A stretch of 11,727 bases of DNA from Reyranella sp. (lineage in GTDB: Bacteria; Pseudomonadota; Alphaproteobacteria; Reyranellales; Reyranellaceae), in contig JAUXST010000495.1 in the NCBI GenBank assembly GCA_030679805.1, positions 1 to 11,727 on the forward strand, in the 5' to 3' direction. Under the pieces are notes generated by a model. That model was not told where the DNA came from, searched no databases, and worked only from the letters and a program-made list of their open reading frames with translations. A program made the translations under genes and the position numbers. Of this stretch, positions 5,259 through 11,727 are shown piece by piece (the first letter of the stretch is position 1; each line of letters opens with the position of its first letter).

Positions 5259-7001
5259 CTATTTCGGCACGTTGAACTTGTAGGACGCCTGCAGGAACAT
5301 GCCGTAGCGGTCGGTGCTGGCGTTGACGAGATTGCCCGGGCTGTCGATCTGCGAGCCGAGGTTGGTCCACATCGCCCAGTAGCGACCGCCGAGGCCGAGG
5401 CTGAAGGCCTTGGTCAGGTCGTAGGTCGCGATGAGCTCGGCCTGCACGCCGTTGCCCGTCCCGTTGAAGGGAAAGAAGAGCGGCGGAATTCGTTGCCAAT
5501 GCGCGTCGAGACCGCTGTAGGCGACGTAGGGAAGATAGGCGACATCGCCGCTGAGTTTGACGCGATCGAAGACCCGCGCCTCGGCCGACACGCCGAGGCG
5601 GATCGACTGCCAGGTGTCGTACTGGCTGATGACATAGCTGGTCTGCGGGTACGTGCAATTGCCCAGCGTGGGCTGCACGATCTGCGCGCACCCCATGGCG
5701 TTGGCGATGGTTTGGTAGAGGTTGTAGCCGACGAAGACGCCGACCTTGTGGTCGGGCCCGCGCAGCAGGTTGTAGCCGACGTCGACAGTCGCGTAGTTGA
5801 GCGAGCCCCATATGTTCGATTGCGAGGCCGTGTAGCCGAGCGGAAGGCCGTTGTTGATCGCGTTGGAGATTCCCCAGTCCTCGTCGTACATCTGGCCCTG
5901 GCTGATGACCCCGACGCCAACCAAGCCCTTGACGAAGAGATCGATGGGCGTGTCGACGCGGCCGAACATCTCACCGGAGTGGCCGGCCATGTTGTTGTAG
6001 GACAGGCGCGAGATCAGGACGTTGGGGCCGCCGTTCGAGTTCTGGTACGAGCCCGAGCTGTACCAGTAGCGTCCTCCGGCCTCGAACTCCCAGCCCGGCG
6101 TCCACGGCGCCTCGGCCGCGCCCCGGGCCGCCGTCCCGCCGTCCTGCGACGGCCTGGCACCGCCACCGAAGTGGTAGTTCAGCCCGAGGCGGGCGATGTG
6201 AAAATCCTGCGAGATGTTCGAGGAACCGCTGGAGGGAAGATTGGTGACGTCGGCGTTGGGCGTGACGCTGCTGGGCGTGACGCTGCTGGTCGGGGGCGTC
6301 GTCAGGCTCATGCCGTTGAAGCGCAGGTAGTTGTATTCCATCTTCAACGACCATGAAGAGCCGATGGCGTATTCGACGCCCGCCCCCACCGTCGCGCCCC
6401 ACGCGCTGATGCTGGCGCTGCTCGGCACGGCCGGGCCCGGCGTGTCGCTGAAGGTGAGCCCCGTGTAGGACGGGTCCTGCACATCGACGGTATGGTTCGG
6501 ATTCATGGAGGCATCGGCGCGCATCCAGGCGGCGCCCGCCTTGCCGTAGATCAGCGTGCGGCCGTGCGGTTCGGTGACGAAGCCCAAGCGCCCCGTCAGG
6601 GTCGCGATCTCGCGCGGCGTCAGCTTGCAGTTGGAGCCGGTGATGATCACCGACGACTGCAGGCAGGTATTGCTGCCGTGGCCGGACATCAGGCTCGCAT
6701 CGGCCTCGATGCCCAGCACCAGCTGCGGCGCGGCCTGCCAGTTGTAGCCGGCCTGGAGACCCGCCAGGAAACCGCGCGACACCACCGAACCGCCGAACAA
6801 CCCTACTCCGTTGGGATCGGAAAATGTCGTCGTGCCCGTGAGCGCACCGACGTGGCCACCGGCGTAAAAGCCCGTCCAGTCCCAGGAGGGCGCCGGCCGG
6901 GGCGCCGGTGGAATGTCGTCGGCGCGCGCCGGGGCACCCCGGAGAATCATCGGCAGAATGATCGCGAGAATCGCAGCGCCGATCGGGTAGCCGTTGCGCA
7001 A
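5259..7001 (-). CDS. fused outer-membrane protein: Omp25/31-like barrel plus omptin-like protease barrel
   Basis: Start taken as the TTG at 7001, with GGAGG six bases upstream, giving a clean signal peptide cleaved at ARA-DD (after residue 27). A GTG at 7073 with AGGA upstream is the alternative and adds 24 residues. Residues 42-280 form an opacity/Omp25-like barrel beginning WTGFYAGGHVG and ending LGLNYHFGG. A Gly/Ala linker (281-300) leads to a second barrel (302-580). That barrel shows the omptin pattern: MYDEDW (Asp373, Asp375), SLNYATVDV then GVFVGYN, and LDAHW (Asp499, His501). In E. coli OmpT the catalytic residues are Asp83/Asp85 and Asp210/His212, a spacing of 127 against 126 here. 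Omptins are outer-membrane proteases cutting exposed peptides. The protein ends KFNVPK rather than in an aromatic residue, an atypical barrel end. A 15-base tandem repeat encodes a loop. Protease activity is inferred, not shown. Confidence 0.8.
   Translation of the reverse strand: MRNGYPIGAAILAIILPMILRGAPARADDIPPAPRPAPSWDWTGFYAGGHVGALTGTTTFSDPNGVGLFGGSVVSRGFLAGLQAGYNWQAAPQLVLGIEADASLMSGHGSNTCLQSSVIITGSNCKLTPREIATLTGRLGFVTEPHGRTLIYGKAGAAWMRADASMNPNHTVDVQDPSYTGLTFSDTPGPAVPSSASISAWGATVGAGVEYAIGSSWSLKMEYNYLRFNGMSLTTPPTSSVTPSSVTPNADVTNLPSSGSSNISQDFHIARLGLNYHFGGGARPSQDGGTAARGAAEAPWTPGWEFEAGGRYWYSSGSYQNSNGGPNVLISRLSYNNMAGHSGEMFGRVDTPIDLFVKGLVGVGVISQGQMYDEDWGISNAINNGLPLGYTASQSNIWGSLNYATVDVGYNLLRGPDHKVGVFVGYNLYQTIANAMGCAQIVQPTLGNCTYPQTSYVISQYDTWQSIRLGVSAEARVFDRVKLSGDVAYLPYVAYSGLDAHWQRIPPLFFPFNGTGNGVQAELIATYDLTKAFSLGLGGRYWAMWTNLGSQIDSPGNLVNASTDRYGMFLQASYKFNVPK
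6259..6288 (-). repeat. 15-bp perfect tandem repeat (two copies) inside the double-barrel gene
   Basis: GGCGTGACGCTGCTG on the plus strand occurs twice back to back (6259-6273 and 6274-6288). In the protein it gives SSVTPSSVTP at residues 239-248, in a Ser/Thr/Pro/Asn-rich segment just before the last strand of the first barrel, most likely a surface loop. The unit is a multiple of three, so copy-number changes would lengthen or shorten the loop without breaking the frame. Confidence 0.9.
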
Positions 7002-7079
7002 GACAGTCCTCCGCCTCGTGGAGCCCGCAACGCGGAACCGCTCGCCAGCCACCTCGGTCGCTCCAAGTGCCACGACGAA

Positions 7080-7088
7080 ATCCTATCA
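7080..7088 (-). promoter_or_regulatory. candidate extended -10 promoter element for the double-barrel OMP gene
   Basis: On the minus strand TGATAGGAT carries a TG dinucleotide one base before TAGGAT (7085-7080). No good -35 lies at the usual distance. Initiation would fall near 7073, which coincides with the alternative GTG start and leaves a leader of about 72 bases before the TTG at 7001. This supports the TTG, or else a leaderless GTG transcript. Confidence 0.25.
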
Positions 7089-7198
7089 CAACCTAGCCGC
7101 GAGCGGGACGATTTCCTGCAGCCCGATGCCGGCCATGCCGCCGCGTCCGCGACGACTCGACAGGCAGAATCATCGCCGATGGCGGTTGCGGATTTGCG

Positions 7199-7218
7199 AC
7201 GGCCGCGCCGACGGCCGT
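7199..7218 (-). terminator. GC-rich hairpin just downstream of the alkyl sulfatase gene
   Basis: ACGGCCG (7199-7205) and CGGCCGT (7212-7218) form a perfect 7-bp stem with a 6-base loop, about 20 bases past the stop codon of the sulfatase gene in the direction of transcription. There is no T-run after it, so it is not a standard intrinsic terminator. It may protect the 3' end of the transcript or mark the boundary with the next gene. Confidence 0.35.
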
Positions 7219-7238
7219 TCGAGTTGCCGGGATCGCGC

Positions 7239-9242
7239 CTACGGCGTGACGATGTTGAACCAGAAGGACTTGTTCAGGTCGACCATGTAGCTCATCAGCT
7301 CGGCGAACTTCGCCGGATTGCCGGTGAACTTCACCAGTCCGCTCTGGGTCGCGTCGTTGAACGAGAGTTGCTTGGTGAGGACCTTGCTGAGGTTGGCGCG
7401 ATCCACGGTCAGGGTGACGTCGGCCTTGGGGTCGGTGTAGCCCGGCCAGTGGTTCAGCACCGCGTTCTCGAGGAAGAGCGCGTGCTTCTCGCCGATGTCG
7501 GGAAACACCCAGTTGACCGTGAGCACCTTGCCCTCGGCCTTCCTGGCATCGAGCTGCACGCCCATGTAGCCGAACAGCAGCTCCGACGACATGTTGGCAA
7601 CGATGTCGGCGCTGGACGGATTCTCGGCGGCGAGCTTGCGCACGCCGTTCCGGAGTTCGTCGGCGCCCGTCAGGTAGAAGCCGCGCCACGGACCGGACTC
7701 CGCCTGATAGCCCATCTGCTCCAGGATATCGGCCTGCAGGTTTTTGGCCGCCTGGTTGTCGGGCTGGGCGAAGACCAGATGGTTCACCAGCTCGGCGCCC
7801 CAGCGATAGTCACCCTTGTCCAGCGCCTCGCGGCCGAGCTTGAGCACGGCGTCGGCGCCGCCCATGGCCGCCACATATTTGGTGCCGACCTCGACCGGCG
7901 GCAGCGGATTCAAATGCGCCGGATTGCCGTCGAAGTATCCCAGGTAGAAGTTGTAGACGGCACGCACGTTGTGGCTCTGGGTGCCGTAATAGCCGTGGCT
8001 CGCCCAGTGGCCGACCAGCGAGGCCGGCAGCGTCACCAGGTCGGGCAGCTCCTTCATTGTGTAGCCCATGTTGGCGTAGTGCAGCGTCTGGTCGTGCATG
8101 AACTTGTAGGTGTCGCGCTGGACCTTGATCAGGCGCGTCACCTCGGCGTTCCCCCAGGTCGGCCAGTGGTGCATCGTGATCTGGACCTCGTACTGGCCGC
8201 CCCACATTTGCATCGCCTGGTTGAGGTACATCGGCCATAGCCGTGCGTCGCGCGTCTTGGCGCCGCGCAGCGTGTAGAGGTTGTGCATCGTGTGCGTGGC
8301 GTCCTCGGCCGTGTTCACGATCTTGAACTTCGGCAGGTACCACATCATTTCCGCCGGGGCCTCGGAGCCCGGCGCCATCAGGAACTCGTACTCTATGCCG
8401 TCGATCGTGCGCTTCTCGCCCGTCTTGGCGATGCTGTCGGTGGGCGGGATCAGCGTGATCGTGCCGGTCGAGGTCGTGATGCCGAGGCCCGCGGTCACCA
8501 TGCCCAGCGGGCCCGGCGCCACCAGGTTGCCGTACATGTAGGCCGCGCGTCGGCCCATCGCGGTGCCGGCAAAGACGTTCTCGGCCACGAAGTGCTCGAG
8601 GAAGCCCTCGGGCGCGTAGATCTTGACCTTGCCGGCCTTCACGTCGGCTTCGTCGACGATGCCGCGGACGCCGCCCGCGTGATCGACGTGGGAATGGGAG
8701 TAGATCACGGCTACCACCGGCTTCCTCGGCCGGTGCTGATAGTAGAGGTCGAGCGCGGCGCGCGCCGTCTCGGCCGAGATCAGCGGATCGTAGATGGTAA
8801 TGCCCTGGTCGCCCTCGACGATGGTGAGGTTGGAGAGGTCGGCGCCGCGCACCTGATAGACGCCGGGCACGACCTCGTAGAGGCCGGCGTCCATCAGGAG
8901 CTGCGACATGCGCCACAGGCTCGGGTTCACGGTGTCGGGCGCGGGCGCGCCGTCCTTGATGAAGGCGGTGTATTTCGACAGGTCCCACACGACCTGGCCG
9001 TTCTTGCCCTTGATCACGCCGTTGTCCGGCAGGCGCGCGATCAGGCCGCGCTTGGCGTTGGCGAAATCCTCCCTGTCCGGCCACGGCAGCGCCGCGGTCG
9101 AGCTTTTGTTGTAGTCGAGCGTCGACGGCGAGGCGGGCTTGGGGCCGGCCGCCGGCTGGGCCTGGGCGACGGTGGTGGCCAGCGCCAGGGACAGGACGAG
9201 GCCGATGGCGCCCGACGTCATCAGCGTGAAACGGCTCGACAT
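7239..9242 (-). CDS. secreted alkyl sulfatase, SdsA1/BDS1 family (metallo-beta-lactamase fold)
   Basis: Start taken as the ATG at 9242, which has AGGGAGAG upstream and opens a signal peptide (hydrophobic 8-25, cleavage at AQA near 28); longer in-frame starts only add a non-signal extension. The 667-residue protein should act in the periplasm or outside the cell, hydrolysing alkyl sulfates such as SDS to alcohol and sulfate. The metal site is complete: SHSHVDH with His183, His185, Asp187 and His188, Glu294 in PGSEAPAEM, Glu313 in NTAEDATHT and His358 in MHHWPTWG. These are all shifted by 14 from the corresponding residues of Pseudomonas SdsA1 (169, 171, 173, 174, 280, 299, 344). A helical dimerisation domain follows (about 390-530), and the C-terminal 120 residues form an SCP2-like domain thought to bind the alkyl chain. 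It is divergent from the stress gene at 9386 with 143 bases between. No sdsB-type regulator is in view. Confidence 0.93.
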   Translation of the reverse strand: MSSRFTLMTSGAIGLVLSLALATTVAQAQPAAGPKPASPSTLDYNKSSTAALPWPDREDFANAKRGLIARLPDNGVIKGKNGQVVWDLSKYTAFIKDGAPAPDTVNPSLWRMSQLLMDAGLYEVVPGVYQVRGADLSNLTIVEGDQGITIYDPLISAETARAALDLYYQHRPRKPVVAVIYSHSHVDHAGGVRGIVDEADVKAGKVKIYAPEGFLEHFVAENVFAGTAMGRRAAYMYGNLVAPGPLGMVTAGLGITTSTGTITLIPPTDSIAKTGEKRTIDGIEYEFLMAPGSEAPAEMMWYLPKFKIVNTAEDATHTMHNLYTLRGAKTRDARLWPMYLNQAMQMWGGQYEVQITMHHWPTWGNAEVTRLIKVQRDTYKFMHDQTLHYANMGYTMKELPDLVTLPASLVGHWASHGYYGTQSHNVRAVYNFYLGYFDGNPAHLNPLPPVEVGTKYVAAMGGADAVLKLGREALDKGDYRWGAELVNHLVFAQPDNQAAKNLQADILEQMGYQAESGPWRGFYLTGADELRNGVRKLAAENPSSADIVANMSSELLFGYMGVQLDARKAEGKVLTVNWVFPDIGEKHALFLENAVLNHWPGYTDPKADVTLTVDRANLSKVLTKQLSFNDATQSGLVKFTGNPAKFAELMSYMVDLNKSFWFNIVTP

Positions 9243-9295
9243 GCAGCTCTCCCTCGTGACGGCAAGGACTACCGCATAATCCTGGTGACCGGATT

Positions 9296-9330
9296 TGCAA
9301 GACCGGAATGCCCTTCGATGCCGTCTTGCA
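9296..9330. promoter_or_regulatory. 8-bp inverted repeat in the sulfatase/stress-gene divergent promoter region
   Basis: TGCAAGAC (9296-9303) and GTCTTGCA (9323-9330) are perfect inverted copies separated by 19 bases, so their centres lie 27 bases apart. They sit between two divergent genes, 54 bases from the sulfatase start and 56 bases from the start of the stress gene, so a dimeric regulator or an RNA hairpin on either strand is possible. A smaller dyad, GTCCG-CTG-CGGAC, lies at 9356-9368, just before the ribosome site of the gene at 9386. Confidence 0.4.
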
Positions 9331-9385
9331 GTAGCTTCGGGGTCCACAAAGAGTCGTCCGCTGCGGACCACGAAGGGATGCGATC

Positions 9386-9982
9386 ATGAAAACCGTCAGC
9401 CGGGTCTACGACACCCACGCCGATGCTCGCGCCGCCGTGAGCGCGCTGGAAGAAGCCGGCGTGCCGTCCAAGGACATCAGCCTGGTCGCCAACAAGTGCG
9501 TCAGCGCCGAGCTGGACGAGGTGGACGAGGTGGAAAAGTTTCCCGATGCGGCCACCGGCATCGGCTTCGGCACGGCGCTGGGCGGCGGCGCCGGGCTGCT
9601 GGCGGGCCTCGGCATCCTGACTATTCCGGGCCTCGGTCCCGTCGTGGCGGCGGGCTGGCTGGCGAGCATGGCGGTCGGCGCCATGGCCGGGGCCGCGGCC
9701 GGCGGCGTCGTGGGCGCCCTGGTCGATGCCGGCCTGTCGAAGGAACACGCCGACGTCTATTCGGAAGCGGTGCGCCGCGGCTGCACCCTGGTGAGCGCGC
9801 GCGTAGCCGGCCGCGAGGGCGCCAAGATCCAGGCGATCCTCGACCGCTTCGAACCGATCGATCCGGCCCAGCGCGGCAGCGACTATCACCGCGAAGGCTG
9901 GACCTGCTTCGACCCCAAGGCCCCGGCCTACCGGCCGAGCGAGGCCGAGATCGAACGCATCCGCCGCGCCGGGCCGGCGTAG
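9386..9982 (+). CDS. YflT-like general stress protein with glycine-rich hydrophobic core
   Basis: The first 40 residues (VSRVYDTHADARAAVSALEE, then AGVPSKDISLVANK) match the ferredoxin-like N-terminal domain of the heat-induced stress protein YflT/general stress protein 17M family. Residues 57-112 form a Gly/Ala-rich hydrophobic stretch with glycine-zipper spacing (GFGTALGGGAG, GAMAGAAAGGVVGAL), likely one or two membrane-associated helices. A second alpha/beta segment follows, with YSEAVRRGCTLVSARV at 125-140. The tail (160-198) is polar and includes a Trp/Cys pair, GWTCFDP. Related proteins are made under heat, salt or envelope stress; their biochemical role is not known. AAGGGA lies seven bases before the ATG. 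The next gene follows after 15 bases, so the two form an operon. Confidence 0.75.
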   Translation: MKTVSRVYDTHADARAAVSALEEAGVPSKDISLVANKCVSAELDEVDEVEKFPDAATGIGFGTALGGGAGLLAGLGILTIPGLGPVVAAGWLASMAVGAMAGAAAGGVVGALVDAGLSKEHADVYSEAVRRGCTLVSARVAGREGAKIQAILDRFEPIDPAQRGSDYHREGWTCFDPKAPAYRPSEAEIERIRRAGPA

Positions 9983-9997
9983 AGGAGCGGTGTCGCA

Positions 9998-10507
9998 ATG
10001 ATCACGCCGTCCTATGTCCGCACCATGGCCCGCTACAATTCGGAGATGAACCGCCGCGTCTATTCAGGCGCGGCGCGGCTGTCGGACGAACAGCGCCGCG
10101 CCGATCGCGGCCTGTTCTGGAAGTCGCTGCACGGTACGCTCAATCACCTGATGTGGGGCGACCGCCAGTGGATGTCGCGCTTCGACGGCTGGCCGGCCAA
10201 CACGGTGCCCAACACCGCGAGCCCGACCCTGTTCGAGGATTTCGACGAGCTGCGGGCCGAGCGGATCAAGGCCGACGCGCGCATCGAAGATCTTGCCGGA
10301 CGCGTCGACCAGGCCTGGCTCGATGCGGACCTGGTGTGGTGGAGCGGCTCTGCCAAGTCGGAGATGCGCCGGCCCAAGGGGCCGCTGATGGTGCATTTCT
10401 TCAATCACCAGACGCACCATCGCGGCCAGGTCCATGCGGCGCTGACCGCCTGCGGCGTCGATCCCGGCGATACCGACCTGTTCCTGGTCGTGCCGCCGGA
10501 GGCTTAG
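9998..10507 (+). CDS. DinB-family four-helix metalloprotein
   Basis: The 169-residue protein has the DinB/YfiT-like fold. The metal triad expected for the family is present as His50 in TLNHLMWGDRQWMSRF, and His137 and His141 in FFNHQTHHRGQVHAAL. Family members bind a divalent metal between four helices and include DNA-damage-induced proteins and thiol (mycothiol or bacillithiol)-dependent transferases; the substrate of this subgroup is unknown. AGGAG at 9983-9987, ten bases before the ATG, begins directly after the stop codon of the stress-protein gene, so the two are probably translated from one message. Residues 62-125 carry a conserved-looking Trp-rich segment (WLDADLVWWSG) that may line the active cleft. 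The gene ends 10 bases from the convergent small secreted-protein gene. Confidence 0.88.
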   Translation: MITPSYVRTMARYNSEMNRRVYSGAARLSDEQRRADRGLFWKSLHGTLNHLMWGDRQWMSRFDGWPANTVPNTASPTLFEDFDELRAERIKADARIEDLAGRVDQAWLDADLVWWSGSAKSEMRRPKGPLMVHFFNHQTHHRGQVHAALTACGVDPGDTDLFLVVPPEA

Positions 10508-10517
10508 TTCGTGGGTC

Positions 10518-10850
10518 TCAGGAGATCGGCTTGCCGCAGCGCCGCCAGAGCTGGTCGGGATGGGCGGGCGAGATCATGCGCATCTGGGTTTCGCTGATCA
10601 GCACCATCGTGATGGTGGCACCGGCATCGGGCTCGAACGCCGGCACGACATAGGCGAAGCCGTGACGGTCGTAGTCACCCTCGACCTGCTTGCCGCCCGG
10701 GGTCGTGAGCTGCGGCCCCTTGATCGAGAGGCTGCGTCCGTCGGCGTGGCACCAGTTGCCATCGATGGCATCGGCCCGTGCCGGGTCGGCGACGAACAGG
10801 GACGCCGATACGACCAGTGCCAGCGAAATCGAGGAGGCGGCGCGCGGCAT
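10518..10850 (-). CDS. small exported protein of unknown function, coupled to selO
   Basis: A 110-residue protein with a clear signal peptide (hydrophobic core about 8-21, cleavage at ARA-DA after residue 26) and an 84-residue mature part starting DAIDGNWC. The mature protein alternates short beta-like segments with Gly/Pro turns (GRSLSIKGPQL, TPGGKQVEGDYDRHGFAYVVP). It has two cysteines, Cys34 and Cys105, near its two ends, which suggests a small disulfide-closed beta-barrel in the periplasm. I do not recognise a named family. Its ATG overlaps the selO stop as TGATG and has no good ribosome site of its own, so translation is probably coupled to SelO. Whether the two proteins work together is unknown; SelO is cytosolic or tied to redox stress, whereas this one is exported. 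Confidence 0.75.
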   Translation of the reverse strand: MPRAASSISLALVVSASLFVADPARADAIDGNWCHADGRSLSIKGPQLTTPGGKQVEGDYDRHGFAYVVPAFEPDAGATITMVLISETQMRMISPAHPDQLWRRCGKPIS

Positions 10851-11727
10851 CAGGTGCCGCAGAAAGTCTTGTAGCCGCTCATGTCGCTCGTCGGCGGCTC
10901 GGCATAGGCGGCGAACTCCGCCCGCTCGTTGAAGGGGTGCGACAGCACCGTCATCAGCTCCTCGAACGGCGCGTAGTCGTCGCGTTCGATGGCAGCGGCC
11001 AGCACCGCCTCGACCCGGTGGTTACGCGGGATATAGATCGGGTTGGTGGCATGCATCGCCGCCCGTCGGGCCGCACCATCCTGCGGTTCACGCGCGAGCC
11101 GCTCGCGCCAGCGCACGGCCCAGGCGTCGAAGGCAGCGGGATCGAGGAACTGGTCGCGGACACCAGCGTCTGCGGCGGAATCGCCCGCCATATCACCGAG
11201 CCGCCGGAAGGTGAGCGTGAAGTCGGCCTGGTTCGCGGCCATCGCCTTCAGGAGATCTTCCGCCAGCGCCGCATCGCCTTCCTCTTCAGTGAACAGGCCG
11301 AGCTTGCGGCGCAGGCCTGCCAGCAACGCCGCGGCATAGAGCGGCTGGAAGGTGGCGAGCGCCTCGTTGGCGGTGGCCAGCGCCGCATCGCTGTCGTCGG
11401 CCAGCAGCGGCAGCAGCGTCTCGCCGAAGCGCGCCAGGTTCCACGGCGCGATGCGCGGCTGGTTGATGTAGGCGTAGCGGCCCTGCGTGTCGATGGAGCT
11501 GAAGACCGTCGCCGGATCGTAGGCATCCATGAAGGCGCAGGGGCCGTAGTCGATGGTCTCGCCCGAGATCGAGGAATTGTCGGTGTTCATGACGCCGTGG
11601 ATGAAGCCCACCAGCATCCACTGCGCGACCAGGCTGGCCTGGCGCGCGATTACCTGCTCGTAGAAGGCGCGATAGGGTTGTGCGGCCTTGCCGGCCTCCG
11701 GATAGTGGCGGTCGATCGCGTGGTCGG
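10850..11727 (-). CDS. selO: SelO/YdiU protein adenylyltransferase, C-terminal part (runs off the right edge)
   Basis: The reading frame is open to the window edge, so 291 residues of the C-terminal part are visible; the Met codon at 11617 is internal because coding similarity continues upstream. The pseudokinase-fold active site is present as GVMNTDNSSISGETIDYGPC. By comparison with Pseudomonas syringae SelO this provides the catalytic-base Asp (252), the metal-binding Asn (253) and the metal-binding Asp (262) with exactly the expected spacing. SelO transfers AMP from ATP to Ser/Thr/Tyr of target proteins and is linked to S-glutathionylation and oxidative-stress control. The end, KTFCGT, has Cys third from the C-terminus, where animal SelO has selenocysteine. 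That Cys and the one in DYGPC are the expected partners of the disulfide reported in E. coli SelO. The stop codon overlaps the start of the next gene. Confidence 0.95.
   Translation of the reverse strand, partial: DHAIDRHYPEAGKAAQPYRAFYEQVIARQASLVAQWMLVGFIHGVMNTDNSSISGETIDYGPCAFMDAYDPATVFSSIDTQGRYAYINQPRIAPWNLARFGETLLPLLADDSDAALATANEALATFQPLYAAALLAGLRRKLGLFTEEEGDAALAEDLLKAMAANQADFTLTFRRLGDMAGDSAADAGVRDQFLDPAAFDAWAVRWRERLAREPQDGAARRAAMHATNPIYIPRNHRVEAVLAAAIERDDYAPFEELMTVLSHPFNERAEFAAYAEPPTSDMSGYKTFCGT

Noticed and set aside
4300..5811. A 503-codon minus-strand frame over the terminase-like gene and the end of the double-barrel gene
   Set aside because: Low-complexity product, antisense to the HTH gene and out of frame with the outer-membrane gene; no domain visible.
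6492..8240. A 582-codon plus-strand frame antisense to the double-barrel and sulfatase genes
   Set aside because: Both genes underneath have clear catalytic motifs and signal peptides; the antisense product is His/Arg/Val-rich shadow sequence.
9243..9385. EcfG-type general stress promoter before the YflT-like gene
   Set aside because: No GGAAC followed by CGTT at 16-17 bases is present; the nearest GGAAT has no matching -10.
9295..10653. A 452-codon plus-strand frame through the stress-protein and DinB genes
   Set aside because: Out of frame with two recognised families; its product is Arg-rich and has no motif.

Overview
The window comes from a GC-rich Gram-negative chromosome, most likely an alphaproteobacterium near the Hyphomicrobiales or Reyranella type. 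This is inferred from base composition, a HisKA_2-type sensor kinase, an Omp25/Omp31-like barrel with the WTGFYAG start, and signal peptides ending in ARA-D. No RNA gene, CRISPR array, insertion sequence or integrase was seen. No gene-free stretch exceeds 300 bases. The longest are about 237 bases (7002-7238) and 192 bases (2083-2274).

Left edge (1-2082): the tail of one small outer-membrane barrel gene is followed by a complete paralogue, a tandem duplication. A convergent gene encodes an acyl-CoA-dehydrogenase-fold flavoprotein of the hydroxylase-like branch.

Central accessory-looking stretch (2275-5175): a HigA/antidote-like HTH protein without a toxin, a PAS plus HisKA_2 histidine kinase without a response regulator, an MqsA antitoxin without an MqsR toxin, and, divergent from it, a solitary phage terminase-small-subunit-like HTH protein with a Pro/Ala-rich tail. 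The last two share a short AT-rich promoter region with repeated CCTAT motifs and a dyad. Each gene is a usual member of a pair whose partner is absent.

Envelope/secreted stretch (5259-9242, minus strand): an unusual outer-membrane protein joins an Omp25-like barrel to a second barrel that keeps the omptin protease tetrad pattern (DxDW and DxH about 126 residues apart). Upstream of it lies a secreted SdsA1-type alkyl sulfatase with all the expected metal ligands. Divergent from the sulfatase is a two-gene unit: a YflT-like stress protein with a glycine-rich hydrophobic core and a DinB-family metalloprotein.

Right edge (10518-11727, minus strand): the 3' part of selO (protein AMPylase) overlaps by one base, as TGATG, with a gene for a small exported protein of unknown function.

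The most notable points are the fused porin-like/omptin-like double barrel and the divergent orphan-MqsA/terminase-small-like pair. Neither is shown here to be a new system; both are testable.
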